DNA of 64,000 nt from Prescottella defluvii (GTDB lineage: Bacteria > Actinomycetota > Actinomycetes > Mycobacteriales > Mycobacteriaceae). The position numbers and the translations under genes were made by a program. The notes under the pieces are model-generated. The model saw only the letters and a program-made list of their open reading frames with translations. It had not been told where the DNA came from and searched no databases. The DNA is taken from NCBI GenBank assembly GCA_029690005.1, contig CP121458.1, positions 4,669,872-4,733,871 on the forward strand, read 5' to 3'. Position 1 is the first letter of the stretch. Every line of letters starts with the position of its first letter. Below, piece after piece: positions 1 through 11,474 of this stretch.

Positions 1-764
1 CGGTCGGCGCCGCGGCCCGGAACCTGCTGCTACTCGGCGATCCGCAACAACTGCCGCAGGTCAGCCAGGGCACCCACCCCGAGCCCGTCGACGAGTCCGC
101 GTTGGGCTGGCTGGCACGGGTCACGACTCGCTGCCGCCCGACCGCGGCTACTTCCTCGAACGCACCTGGCGGATGCATCCCGCGCTGTGCGCCCCGGTGT
201 CCGCGCTGTCGTACGACGGCAGGCTGCGTTCGGAGGAACCGGTGACGACGGCCCGCCACCTCGACGGCGTCGAACCGGGGGTGCACACAGCGATGCTCGA
301 CCATCGCGGCAACGCCACGACATCGGCCGAGGAGGCCCGGGAGATCGTCGCCCGGATCGGCGAGCTCCTGGGACGGCCGTGGACCGACCCGGCGCGTTCG
401 ACGGGACCCGGCCGCTGGGCCAGTCCGACGTCCTCGTCGTCGCGCCCTACAACGCGCAGGTCGGTTTGATCCGACAGCACCTCGCGGCAGCCGGTTTCAC
501 CGATGTCCTCGTCGGGACCGTCGACAAGTTCCAGGGGCGTCAGGCCGCGGTGGTGTTCGTGTCGATGACGGCGTCGTCGGTCGACGACGTCCCTGCGGCA
601 TGTCGTTCCTGCTCTCCCGCAACCGGTTGAACGTCGCGGTGTCGCGGGGCAAGTGGTGTGCGGTGATCGTGCGATCGCGCGCTCTCACCCACTACCTGCC
701 CGCGACGCCCGCCGGGCTGGCCGAACTGGGGGCCTTCATGCGGTTGGCCGGCGAGGGACGGTGA
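1..764 (+). CDS. RecB-like nuclease/SF1 helicase, TM0106 type (C-terminal part, 5' truncated)
   Basis: Only the C-terminal helicase half is present; the gene enters from the left edge. A Walker-B/motif III region reads LLLGDPQQLPQVSQGTHPE, followed by YFLERTWRMHP, a motif V-like stretch VDKFQGRQAAVVFVSMT and motif VI SRNRLNVAVSRGK before the stop at 762-764. This order is typical of SF1 helicases of the TM0106 family, which carry an N-terminal RecB-like nuclease domain (not in the window). They are thought to act on DNA in the cytoplasm; substrate unknown. The frame changes near 130, 410 and 598, each time continuing conserved sequence, so single-base errors are more likely than decay. Confidence 0.75.
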
Positions 765-773
765 CCTGCGCGG

Positions 774-1952
774 TCACCCGAAGCAGCCGCCCTCCCCGCG
801 ATAGGTGGGAGCCGACGTCGCCTTGCCGTCGCCGTCCACCAGATGCACCTCGGTGAAGCGCTCGCACAGCTCACCGGCCTTCGCGTGCCGGAACCAGACC
901 CGGTCCCCCACAGCCAGTTCCGCGGCCGTGGCGCCCGTGACCGGCGTCTGGACCTCGCCCGCGCCCTCGTTGCGCAGCAGCTTCAGTCCGCGCGGCCACA
1001 CCGGCGCCGGAACCCGGGTGTCGCCCGCCGGACCGGAGGCGATGTAGCCGCCGCCGAACAGGGTCGTGACCTTCGACGTCGGCTTGCGGACCGCCGGCAG
1101 TGCGAAGAACATCGCCGGACGCGGCGTGAACGAGTGGTACCGATCGAACAGCGTCGGCACGTAGAGACCTGAGCCGGCGGTGACCTCCGTGACGGTCGAA
1201 TCGGCGGAGCTCACCTCGAGCGATCCGGTCCCACCGCTGTTGACGATCTCCAGCTTGCCGACCTCGTTGGTGACGGCGTCGACGACAGCCGTACGGCGCG
1301 TGGACAGCTCGGCCGCCGACGCCTTCTTCACCATCCGCACCGCGAAACTCGTGTCGGGCAGGCCCGCGATCTGGGCCTCGTAGAACATCACGCCGACCAC
1401 CGCGAATCCGCGGTCGCGTGCGAGTCGCGCCAGGCGGGCCACCTGGCCGGGCTCGCGCAGCGGCGACCGCCGGACACCGAGATGCGCCGGCCCGATCCGC
1501 AACGACGCGTCGACGTCGAGGCAGATCCGAGGATGCACGCGGTCGGAACCCACCGCGGCGCGGACGACGTCGAGCTGCGCGACGTCGTCGACCATGAGGG
1601 TGATCCGATCGAGCAACGTGGTGTCGGCGCCGAGTTCGGCGAGGGCCGCCCGGTCCACGGTGGGATAGCCCATCAGGACGTCCTCGGCGCCCTGGCGGGC
1701 GAGCCAGATCGCCTCCCGCAGCGAATACGACATGATGCCGCGGAAGCCGCCCGACGAGGTCAGGCCGGATCCGAGCGCGATCTCGAGGACCGCGCGGCAC
1801 CGCACCGACTTACTGGCGACCCGTACCGGCGTACCCTCCGCCCGCCGGACGAGATCCGCCGCATTCGTGTGCAGCGTCGGGAGATCCAGCGCCGCCAACG
1901 GCGGATCCAGATGGGCGGTGGCGGCTGTGAGTCGGTCGATCGTGGCAGTCAC
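774..1952 (-). CDS. Alanine-racemase-like fold-type III PLP enzyme (amino acid deaminase/aldolase)
   Basis: An intact 392-residue protein. Near residue 45 it has RVASKSVRCRAVLE, where the lysine is expected to bind PLP as in fold-type III enzymes (alanine racemase N-terminal domain, D-threonine aldolase). The C-terminal third (TLFGGGYI, RVWFRHAKAGELCERF) resembles the beta-barrel domain of D-threonine aldolase-like proteins. The gene order (this enzyme, then a lactone dehydrogenase) matches the Rv1769-Rv1771 neighbourhood of mycobacteria as I recall it. The reaction is not known; action on a D-amino or hydroxy-amino acid is inferred from family. Its stop lies 9 bp past the helicase stop, convergently. 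Confidence 0.72.
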   Translation of the reverse strand: MTATIDRLTAATAHLDPPLAALDLPTLHTNAADLVRRAEGTPVRVASKSVRCRAVLEIALGSGLTSSGGFRGIMSYSLREAIWLARQGAEDVLMGYPTVDRAALAELGADTTLLDRITLMVDDVAQLDVVRAAVGSDRVHPRICLDVDASLRIGPAHLGVRRSPLREPGQVARLARLARDRGFAVVGVMFYEAQIAGLPDTSFAVRMVKKASAAELSTRRTAVVDAVTNEVGKLEIVNSGGTGSLEVSSADSTVTEVTAGSGLYVPTLFDRYHSFTPRPAMFFALPAVRKPTSKVTTLFGGGYIASGPAGDTRVPAPVWPRGLKLLRNEGAGEVQTPVTGATAAELAVGDRVWFRHAKAGELCERFTEVHLVDGDGKATSAPTYRGEGGCFG

Positions 1953-2000
1953 ATCAGTTCCGTTCGTCAGTCCGAGAAGGCCGGCGTCCGGAACAGTCGA

Positions 2001-2672
2001 TCACTCTCCTGAACGATTGTCCAGGTCTGGTTCTGCCTCGACCGCCTTGCTCGCGACTATGCGCACGAGATCGTCGAGTTCGGTGATGATCGCGTTGCTG
2101 TCGCGGTCGACGAGCCAGCGCAGCACGATGCCGTCGATGACCGCGAGCGCGAACCGGGCGATCGCCTCGACCGGCTCGGTCCACGCGCAGCCGGTGCGGC
2201 GGGCGCTCTCCTGCAGGAAGACGGTGGCCTCGATGTCCATGATCCGGTACTGCTCGTCGGCGACACTCCCGGCGATGGGCGCGCCGGCCGCGCGGTGACG
2301 CAGCGCGTAGGCGGTGATCTCGTAGGTGAGCAGCTGACGGTCGGCGGTGGCCTCGACCAGCGGCCACATCCCGGTCAGACCTGTGTGCAGAACTTCGCGC
2401 AGGTCCCGCAGGCCGTGCAGCTCCTGGGAGTCCCACACCGCCGCGAACGCCTCGCGCATACCGGCGCTGAGCTGAAGAACCAGACTCTCGGCCATGGCCG
2501 CGACCAGGGCTTCCTTGCTCTCGAAGCAGTAGTGCACGACGCCGAGCGAAACGCCCGCCTCTTCCGCGACGGCGCGGATCGTCACGGATGCGATCCCGCC
2601 ACGTTCGGCGATGTTCAGCGCCGCTTCGATGAGCTGGGCGCGGCGTTCTTCCGCAGGGAGCCGATTCAACAT
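2001..2672 (-). CDS. TetR/AcrR-family transcriptional regulator
   Basis: A 223-residue protein starting at MLNRLPAEERRAQLIEAAL. The N-terminal helix-turn-helix is clear (SVTIRAVAEEAGVSLGVVHYCFESKEALVAAMA, about residues 25-57). The ligand domain is BetI-like with no recognised specificity. It stands divergent from the FAD-dependent lactone dehydrogenase, with about 75 bp between the starts, and a 7-bp inverted repeat at 2717-2734 is a natural operator. It also lies just upstream of the PLP enzyme on the same strand, so it may control both. An open frame extends farther upstream, but codon use and family length favour 2672. Confidence 0.85.
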   Translation of the reverse strand: MLNRLPAEERRAQLIEAALNIAERGGIASVTIRAVAEEAGVSLGVVHYCFESKEALVAAMAESLVLQLSAGMREAFAAVWDSQELHGLRDLREVLHTGLTGMWPLVEATADRQLLTYEITAYALRHRAAGAPIAGSVADEQYRIMDIEATVFLQESARRTGCAWTEPVEAIARFALAVIDGIVLRWLVDRDSNAIITELDDLVRIVASKAVEAEPDLDNRSGE

Positions 2673-2716
2673 CCCCCGATCGTAAAACCCGGAGTCTAAT
2701 TTTCGTGTTTCATTTG

Positions 2717-2734
2717 CCTGGACGCTCGTCCAGG
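2717..2734. promoter_or_regulatory. Candidate TetR operator
   Basis: Perfect 7-bp inverted repeat CCTGGAC-gctc-GTCCAGG in the 75-bp divergent gap between the TetR gene and the lactone dehydrogenase. A further half-site (GTCCAGG) occurs at about 2019, inside the end of the regulator gene. Placement fits a repressor controlling both directions; binding is inference. Confidence 0.45.
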
Positions 2735-2748
2735 TGAATAGTTGCCGA

Positions 2749-4058
2749 ATGGCACAGGACACGTGGCGCAACTGGGCGGGGACCCACTCGTCGACACCGC
2801 AACGATTCGAAACTCCGCGATCAGTGGCCGAACTGAGCACGCTCGTCGCGGGCGCGACCGAACGAGGATTGCGCGTCAAGGCAGTGGGGCGGGCCATTCG
2901 TTCACCGGAGTAGCGGTCACCGACGGCATACTCGTCAGCCTCGACAACATCGCTGGGATCGAATCCGTGCGCACCACGCCGGACGGACCGATCGCGACCG
3001 TGTGGGCGGGCACCCGCCTGCGGAGCCTGAACGAGCAGCTCTGGAACCGCGGACTCGCAATGATCAACCTCGGCGACATCGACGTGCAGTCGATCGCCGG
3101 CGCGCTCTCGACGGGAACCCACGGAACCGGGGCACGATTCGGCGGCCTCGCGACGCTGATCCGCGGACTGCAGATCGTCCTCGCGGACGGCTCGGTGGTC
3201 GACTGCTCCGACACCGAGAACCCGACCTCTACCAGGCCGCGAAGATCAGCCTCGGCTCGATCGGCATCATCACCAAGCTCGACCTGGCGGTCCAGCCCAG
3301 GTACGCGATGCGGGCGGTCGAGGGCCCCGCGGCGCTCGACGAGACGCTCGAGGGTCTCGAACACGATCTCGCGACCGTCGACCACTTCGAGTTCTACTGG
3401 TTCCCGCACACCAACCGCGTGCTGACGAAGCGGAACACCCGACTTCCCGGGCACACGCCGCTGCAACCGGTGGGCCGCGTGCGCGGCTACATCGACGACG
3501 AGCTGCTCTCCAACACGCTGTTCGAGGGCATCAACCGGCTCACCTCGGCCTTCCCGACGACGATTCCGCAGATCAACCAGATCTCGGCGCGCGCACTGTC
3601 GGCGCGGGAGTTCACCGACCGGAGCTACGAGGTGTTCGCGTCGCCCCGTCGGGTCCGGTTCAAGGAGATGGAGTACGCGGTGCCGCAGGAGGCGGTGAAG
3701 GACACGCTGCGCGAGATCTTCGAGCTGGCTCGACCGCTCCGACTGCCGGATCGCGTTCCCGGTGGAGGTCCGCTTCGCGCCCGCCGACGACGTCTGGTCG
3801 TCGACCGCGAACGGCCGGGACAGCGCGTACATCGCTGTGCACCAGTACCACCGGCGCGATCACCGGGAGTACTTCGACGCGGTCGAGGCCATCGCACGCG
3901 CGGTGGACGGTCGCCCGCACTGGGGCAAGATGCACAGCCGCACCGCCGCCGACCTGCGCCCCACCTACGCGCGGTTCGACGAGTTCTGCGCCGTCCGCGA
4001 CAAGTTCGATCCCGCCCGGACGTTCGACAACGAGTACCTGCGACAGGTTCTCGGCTGA
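2749..4058 (+). CDS. FAD-dependent aldonolactone dehydrogenase/oxidase (L-gulono-/D-arabinono-1,4-lactone type)
   Basis: The gene starts at ATG 2749 (MAQDTWRNWAGTH). The N-terminal FAD-binding domain of the VAO family contains an HSFTGVAVTDG region, AGALSTGTHGTG, and YQAAKISLGSIGIIT. The C-terminal aldonolactone oxidase domain has EFYWFPHTNRVLTKRNTR and ends in HWGKMH and FDNEYLRQVLG, the usual ALO tail. Family members oxidise L-gulono- or D-arabinono-1,4-lactone to an ascorbate-type product; Rv1771 is the likely mycobacterial counterpart and uses an electron acceptor other than O2. Total length of about 436 codons is normal. Single-base shifts lie near 2890 (FAD motif), 3222 and 3750. Confidence 0.85.
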
Positions 4059-4108
4059 CACGAGAGCGGATCCGACGGATCCGGTCGGCACGTGGATACT
4101 GTGAGCGC

Positions 4109-5457
4109 GTGCCGACCGGACCGAACATTCCACGCCTCGACCGCCGTTCGTTCCTGCGGGTGGGTGCCCTCGGCACCGTGCTCGGCGGGGCCGCGCTGAT
4201 CTCCGGGTGCGGGGACGACCTGCGGGATCCCGGCGTCCCGCCGCTGCCCGGCGGGAACGTCGTCGCCGACGACAAGGCAACGTGGCGGGTCCAGGGCGAA
4301 CCGCTCCTGCCCGCAACCCGTTCCGGGTCCGCCGACGGACTGAAGGTCGCCGTCACCGACCTCTTCGCACTGCAGGGGCAGCGCGTCGGCGCGGGCAACC
4401 CGGTCTGGCTCGGTCAGGCATCCCCGCACACCGACCACGGCGGACGCCGTGGCCCGGCTGCTGTCGGGCGGCGCGACCGTCGTCGGCATCGCGCAGACCA
4501 TCGATTTCGGATTCGGCCACTCCGGCGTCAACTCCGCCTACGGGACTCCGCCCAATCCGGCTGCCGCAGGACGAGTTCCCGGCGGTGCTACCTCCGGGGC
4601 CGCGACCGCCGTCGCCCGCGGCACGGCGTCGGTCGGGCTGGGTCCGGACACGACCGGTTCCGTGCGGATCCCCGCGTCCTATCAGGGCTTGTACGGTTTC
4701 GGCCCCACCCACGGTGCGGTGCCCGTCGACGGCATGTCGCCGCTCTCCCGCACGCTCGACAGCGTCGGATGGGTGTGCTCCGACGCGACCACCCTCGCGA
4801 CGGTCGGCGATGTTCTGCTGCGGTCGACGCCGGAGGCCGCGTTCGAGGCCGCGGTCGACGTGCCCCGGGCTGGTGGCCGTCGCCGACGACCGCGTCCAGT
4901 CGGCGATCCGCGATGCTCTGGCGCAGTGGAAACGTTCCAGCCTGCCCACCCTCACCGAGGAGGACCTCGACATCGCGGCCCTGCCCGACTGGTACGACGC
5001 GGTCGTGGCGGTACGGGGATACGAGGCGTGGCAGCAGCACGGCGGCTGGGTGTCGACGGCCACGGGAACGATCAGCGACGAGGCCCGCGCGAACTTCCTG
5101 GCGGCGTCGAAGGTTTCGGAGTCGACGTACCAGCGCCGCCTGGAGGAGGTGCGGGCGGCCGGCCGGATCGTGCGCGACTTCCTCGGATCCCGGGTCCTGC
5201 TGTTGCCGACCACCGGATCGCAAGCCCCCTCGACCAAGGACGATCCCGGCAACGTCCACCTCACCGCGCTGCTCCGCACCACGGGACTGCTGACGACGGT
5301 GGCGTCGGTCGCCGGACTGCCCACGGCGACGGTCCCGGTGAAGAGCGCCGACGGGATACCGGTGGGGCTGTCCGTCGTCGGGCCCACCGGGCGGGATCGG
5401 GATGTTCTCGCTCTCGCCGAGCAGGTGGCCAGGACGGGTGTCGCCGCCCGCCGCTGA
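4109..5457 (+). CDS. Tat-exported lipoprotein of the amidase-signature family, probably catalytically altered
   Basis: GTG start at 4109 gives a twin-arginine signal (DRRSFLRVGALG) ending in a lipobox LISGC, so the product should be an extracytoplasmic lipoprotein. The rest is an amidase-signature enzyme closest in pattern to plant AMI1-like indole-3-acetamide amidases: GPDTTGSVRIPASYQGLYGF carries the nucleophile Ser. Two catalytic positions are changed: the usual Lys (FAVKD or FAIKD) reads VAVTD, and the Ser-rich GGSSSG loop reads GGATSG. Substrate is unknown and the protein may be inactive. Frames change near 4430 and 4870. Confidence 0.72.
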
Positions 5458-5539
5458 GTGAGGTTAGCCACACGAAGGTGCAACTCATTTATTTAACTGA
5501 TTACACTCAATCCATTTCCTTCGGAGAGAGTGAGGCGCC

Positions 5540-6713
<1,174 letters not shown>

Positions 6714-6733
6714 CCTCGGGAACCGCACAGCGA

Positions 6734-6770
6734 CGGAGGCGGCCGACCCATTGCGGGTCGGCCGCCTCCG
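6734..6770 (+). terminator. Terminator after thiolase
   Basis: A perfect 16-bp stem (6734-6749 with 6755-6770) with 5-nt loop ATTGC lies 20 bp after the thiolase stop. There is no T-run, as is common in actinobacteria. Confidence 0.8.
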
Positions 6771-6828
6771 CTGCGTCTGGGGCCTCGGCACGGATCCGCG
6801 TCCCCACCGGCTGCTAGTTTATTATTCC

Positions 6829-7499
6829 ATGGATCCTGGGAATATCAGATCAGCGGACAAGGCCTCGGTCTTCGAATCGCTGGCGCGAGTAGTGAAGGCC
6901 ATGGCGAACGGCCGCCGACTGGAGCTGATCGAGTTGCTCGCCCAGGGGAACACTCGGTCGAGACCCTCGCCCGGATGACCGGGATGGGCGTGACGACCGT
7001 GTCGGGTCACCTGCAGACGCTGAAGCAGTCGGGGCTGGTCGCCACCAGGAGAGAGCGCACCACGATCTTCTACCGGCTCGCCGGTGACGACGTCGCCGAG
7101 TTCTTCCTGGCAGCCAAGCGGGTGGGACTGCGGCACTACCCCGACCTGCGCCAGACGCTGGTCGAGTACATGGAGCAGGCGGATGCGGGTCGGACCGCCC
7201 CGTCGATCGATCCGTCGGCCGTCACGTCGGAGATGACGGTCGTCGACGTACGTCCGACCGAGGAATTCGAGGCCGGCCACTTCCCCGGTGCGCTGTCGAT
7301 TCCGCTGGCCGAACTCCCGGATCGGTATCGGGAGATCCCGGCCGGCACGGAGGTCGTCGTGTACTGCCGCGGCGAGTTCTGCAGCCTGGCACGCGAGGCG
7401 GCCCGGTGGCTGGGCGACCGCGGCGTCGACGCGAAGGCGATGGACGAGGGCGTCGTCGAGTGGCGCGTGAGCAAGGAGGTCGACCTTGGTGTCGCGTAG
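6829..7499 (+). CDS. ArsR-type regulator fused to a rhodanese domain
   Basis: The N-terminal half is an ArsR winged helix (MANGRRLELIELLAQG, then TLARMTGMGVTTVSGHLQTLKQSGLV). The C-terminal half is a rhodanese domain (VVDVRPTEEFEAGHFPGALSIPLAELPD) with active-site loop YCRGEFC, whose first Cys would carry a persulfide. Such ArsR-rhodanese fusions usually act as cytoplasmic repressors responding to sulfur species or metals; the ligand here is unknown. The gene is translationally coupled to the MFS gene that follows. One base is missing near 6950 in a G run, shifting the frame. The upstream 6815-6828 stretch is AT-rich and may hold the promoter. Confidence 0.8.
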
Positions 7500-8786
7500 T
7501 GACGCCCGGGCCGCGGAGGCGATCACCCTCGACGACGAGGAACGCCGACGGGTCCAGAAGCGCACCCTGACCGTTGTCGTCGTGAGCCAGATCCTCGGTG
7601 GCGCGGGCCTGGCCGCCGGCATCACGGTCGGCGCGCTGCTGGCTCAGCAGATGCTCGGTTCGGACAGCCTGGCCGGTGCCCCGACCGCGCTGTTCACACT
7701 GGGGTCGGCGCTGGCCGCGTTCCTCGTCGGCCGGATCACGCAGTCACGCGGTCGACGAATCGGCCTCGGCCTCGGGTTCGACGCCGGTGGTGTCGGCGCG
7801 ATCGGTGTGGTTCTCGCCGCGATGCTCGACAACGTGCCGCTGCTGTTCGTGTCGCTGTTCGTGTACGGCGCGGGCACGGCCACCAATCTGCAAGCACGGT
7901 ACGCCGGGACGGATCTCGCTCCGGCCGCCCAGCGCGGTACCGCGATCAGCGTCGCGATGGTCTCCACGACGCTCGGCGCGGTGGCCGGACCCAACCTCGT
8001 CGAACCGCTGGGTGAGCTGGCGACCAGCCTCGGCCTCCCCGCGCTGTCCGGGCCGTTCCTCCTCGCGGCCGTCGCGTACCTCGCCGCCGGCACCGCCCTG
8101 ATCGCGCTGCTGCGTCCGGACCCGTTGCTCCTCGCCCGCCGGATCGACGCCGGCAACCCCGTGACGACCACCACGACCGGCGCCGTGCCGCGCCCGGGAC
8201 CGGGCGCCTACGTGGGCGCCACGGTGATGGTGCTGACGCAGATCGCGATGGTCGCAATCATGACCATGACACCGGTGCACATGCGGGCGCACCACCACGG
8301 ACTCGGCGAGGTGGGGTTGGTGATCGGAATCCACGTCGGCTCGATGCATCTCCCTCCCTGGTCACCGGTGTCCTGGTCGACCGGGTCGGCCGCCTGCCGA
8401 TGGCCGCGGCCGCGGGGGTCACGCTGCTGCTGGCCGGGGTCACCGCGGCGTTCGCACCCGGCGATTCGCTCGCGCTGCTCATCGTCGCGCTGGCGCTGCT
8501 GGGCCTCGGCTGGAACTTCGGGCTGATCTCCGGGACCGCCCTGGTCGTCGACGCCACGGTCCCCGAGAACCGTCCGCGCACCCAGGGCACGATCGACGTC
8601 CTGATCGCCCTCGCCGGCGCCGGTGGCGGTGCGGTGTCCGGGGTCGTGATGTCCGCGACCGACTACGCCACGCTATCCCTCGGCGGCGGCGCGCTGGCAC
8701 TGCTCCTCATCCCCGTCCTGTTCTGGGCACGCCGCGATCGGAGCGCGCCGGTGTCGACCACCGCGGGTGAACCGGCCCGTTCCTGA
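7489..8786 (+). CDS. MFS transporter
   Basis: A twelve-helix major facilitator of about 430 residues. Helices are visible throughout, for example VVVVSQILGGAGLAAGITVG, and the loop 2-3 motif appears as GRITQSRGRR. A strong AAGGAGG ribosome site (7473-7479) sits 9 nt before GTG 7489; TTG 7486 is an alternative. The start lies inside the 3' end of the ArsR-rhodanese gene, so both should be co-transcribed and the transporter probably exports whatever the regulator senses. One shift lies near 8350 (GSMHLP then LVTGVLVDRVGRLP). Substrate cannot be assigned. Confidence 0.8.
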
Positions 8787-8798
8787 CCTTCGGGGTCA

Positions 8799-8832
8799 CG
8801 TCGGCGAGGAACCGGACGGTTCCTCGCCGACG
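8799..8832 (+). terminator. Terminator after MFS gene
   Basis: A 15-bp perfect stem (8799-8813 with 8818-8832) and GGAC loop directly follow the MFS stop. The facing small minus-strand gene also ends here, so it may serve both directions. Confidence 0.8.
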
Positions 8833-8855
8833 ATCCAGTGAAACAACCATTCTGC

Positions 8856-8993
8856 TCATCGGGTCCTCACACGCGCACCGAGCAGTGCAAGGACCACGCC
8901 GACGACCAGAAGAACTATTCCGATGACCCAGACAATGGCGGTCCCTGTGGGAAATCCGAGGAGCAACAAGATCAAGCCGAGCACGATCACCAC
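8856..8993 (-). CDS. Very small hydrophobic membrane protein (DUF6131-like)
   Basis: A 45-residue reading frame (GTG 8993, or GTG 8990) encodes almost only aliphatic residues in two segments, IVLGLILLLLGFPTGTAIVW and VIGIVLLVVGVVLALLGARV, ending VRTR. A GGGAG element precedes the start. The composition, a Gly-rich turn between two helices and a basic tail, matches small actinobacterial DUF6131-type proteins. Function is unknown; it should sit in the cytoplasmic membrane. It converges on the MFS gene. No other gene was seen between 8994 and 9137. Confidence 0.6.
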   Translation of the reverse strand: MVIVLGLILLLLGFPTGTAIVWVIGIVLLVVGVVLALLGARVRTR

Positions 8994-9137
8994 TGCGCCC
9001 CACTCCCGAGCTCACGACCGGGAAACGAGCACGTCGTGGCCGGCCGGACGAGTACCTCACTCCACCGGTATTCCCCGGCGGCGACCGCGCAACCCTCGCC
9101 ACCCCCGTTAATCGCCGGATCCGGCTATCATCGCCGT

Positions 9138-9523
9138 ATGACGATTAATGGTGTCGGGGGTTGCCTCTCGGCGGATACCGGGTCGGGGTCGGCGCTCGAT
9201 TCCGCGGCGGCGCTGTTCCACAGCCTCTCCGACGGAACACGGTTGGCGATCGTGCGTCGCCTCGCCCGGGGGAGGCCCGGGTCGCGGATCTCGTCGGCGA
9301 GCTCGGATTGGCGCAGTCGACAGTGTCGGCGCACGTGGCGTGTCTGCGAGACTGCAAGCTCGTCGAGGGGCGCCCGCAGGGCAGGCAGGTGTTCTACTCG
9401 CTGGCCAGGCCGGAGCTGCTCGATCTGCTCGCGGCGGCCGAGACGGTTCTGGCGGCGACGGGTTCCGCGGTCGCGTTGTGCCCGAACTACGGCACCGAGT
9501 CGACGGCGGGGGTGACGGAATGA
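9138..9523 (+). CDS. ArsR/SmtB metal sensor, CmtR-like (Cd/Pb)
   Basis: A roughly 128-residue winged-helix repressor starting MTINGVGGCLS. The recognition region reads VADLVGELGLAQSTVSAHVACLRDCKLVEG; the Cys-x3-Cys in ACLRDC is at the place of the two recognition-helix Cys ligands of mycobacterial CmtR, and the C-terminal ALCPNYG provides the third Cys. In CmtR these bind Cd(II) or Pb(II) and release the operator. The stop overlaps the ATPase start (ATGA, 9520-9523), so sensor and pump are co-translated. One base is missing in a G run near 9270, shifting the frame. Confidence 0.82.
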
Positions 9524-11474
9524 GCGACGCGTGCGGCTGCGGCCACGACGAGCCCAGCGTGGAGGGCGAGGAGCAGGAACCTGCCAGGCTCTGGCAGGTC
9601 ACCGAGATCCGGGCAGCGGCCGTTGCCGGAGTGCTGCTGCTCGCCGGGCTGATCGTCAACCTGTCCGACGGACCGCAGTCGGTGCGCACGCTGCTCGAGG
9701 CCGGGGCGCTGTCGGTCGCCGGCTACACGTTCGTCCCGTCCACCCTGACCCGGTTGGTGAAGGGGAGGATCGGGGTCGGCACCCTGATGACGATCGCAGC
9801 CGTCGGTGCCACGGTGCTCGGGGAGGTCGGGGAGGCGGCGATGCTCGCCTTCCTGTTCGCGATCAGCGAGGGCCTCGAGGAGTACGCGGTCTCCCGCACC
9901 CGGCACGGTCTGCGGGCACTGCTGTCGCTGGTCCCGGACACCGCGACGGTGATCCGTGACGGCGCCGGGCAGAGCGTGCCCCGGCCGAGCTGCGGCTCGG
10001 CGAGATCATGATCGTCAAGCCGGGTGAACGGATCGCCACCGACGGCGTCATCCGCCGTGGCCGCACCGCCCTGGACACCTCGGCGATCACCGGCGAGTCG
10101 GTGCCGGTCGAGGCCGGTCCCGGCGACGAGGTGTTCGCCGGATCCATCAACGGCACCGGCGTCCTCGAGGTCGAGGTCACCGCGTCCGCGGAGGACAACT
10201 CGCTCGCGAAGATCGTGCGGATCGTCGAGGCCGAGCAGGCCCGTAAGGGTGAGGCCCAGCGCCTCGCCGACAAGATCGCGAAACCGCTCGTCCCCGCGAT
10301 CATGGTCGCCGCCGCGGTCATCGCCGCGGCCGGCAGCCTGCTCGGTGACCCGCGGATCTGGATCGAACGTGCCCTGGTCGTGCTGGTCGCCGCCTCGCCG
10401 TGCGCGCTCGCGATCGCCGTCCCGGTCACCGTGGTCGCCGCGATCGGCGCCGCCAGCAAGCTCGGCGTCCTGGTCAAGGGAGGCGCCGCCCTCGAAGCCC
10501 TCGGCAAGATCGGCGGCATCGCCCTGGACAAGACCGGTACCCTCACCCGCAACGAGCCCACCGTCATCGACGTCGCGACCGCATACGGAGCCACGCGCGA
10601 CGAGGTCCTCGCGATCGCCGCGGCCCTCGAATCACGCAGCGAGCATCCGCTCGCCCGGGCGATCCTCGACGCTGTCGACGACGTGTGTCCGGCCGAGAAC
10701 GTCGAGGCCGTCACCGGAGCGGGCCTGACCGGACAGTTGGACGGGGCGCAGGTGCGCCTCGGCCGGCCGGGATGGATCGCGCCCGGCCCGCTGGCTGCCG
10801 ACGTCGAGCGCATGCAGCGCGCCGGAGCGACCGCCGTCCTCATCGAGCGTGACGGCCGCGTCGTCGGCGCAATCGCAGTCCGCGACGAACTGCGCCCCGA
10901 GGCCGTCGAGGTGGTGTCGCAGTTGCGGCGCGACGGTTACCACGTCGCGATGCTCACCGGCGACAACGAACGCACCGCCCGCGCTCTTGCCGCCGACGTC
11001 GGGATCGAGGACGTCCACGCCGACCTGCGGCCCGAGGACAAGGCCCGCATCATCGGCCGGCTCGGTCAGCAGCGGTCGATGGCCATGGTCGGCGACGGCG
11101 TCAACGACGCCCCCGCCCTGGCTACCGCGGACCTCGGAATCGCGATGGGCGCAATGGGAACCGACGTCGCCATCGAAACCGCCGACGTCGCCCTCATGGG
11201 CGAGGACCTCCGCCACCTGCCGCAGGCTCTGACCCATGCCCGACGCTCGTGGCGGATCATGCTGCAGAACGTCGGACTCTCGCTGGTTGTCATCACCGCG
11301 CTCATGCCGCTGGCATTGTTCGGCGTCCTCGGCCTGGCGGCGGTGGTCCTCGTCCATGAAGTCGCCGAGATCGTCATCATCGCCAACGGTGTCCGTGCCG
11401 GACGCGTCCGGCCCCTGATCACCCCGGCGCCGGCGACCCCGGCGACCGCTCCCCTCGCCGGGGCCCGCCCGTAG
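9520..11474 (+). CDS. Heavy-metal P1B-type ATPase (CtpG/CadA-like exporter)
   Basis: About 651 codons. A short N-terminal Cys/His stretch MSDACGCGHDE replaces a full metal-binding domain. Then come membrane helices, the actuator TGES (AITGESVPVEAG), the intramembrane metal motif SPC (AASPCALAIAVPVT), phosphorylation site DKTGTLTRNEP, the HP motif SEHPLARA, TGDNERTA and GDGVNDAPAL. SPC fits pumps for Cd2+, Zn2+, Pb2+ or Co2+, and the CmtR-like partner argues for Cd/Pb export across the cytoplasmic membrane. One shift lies near 9985. The C-terminus has a Pro/Ala-rich tail. Confidence 0.88.
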
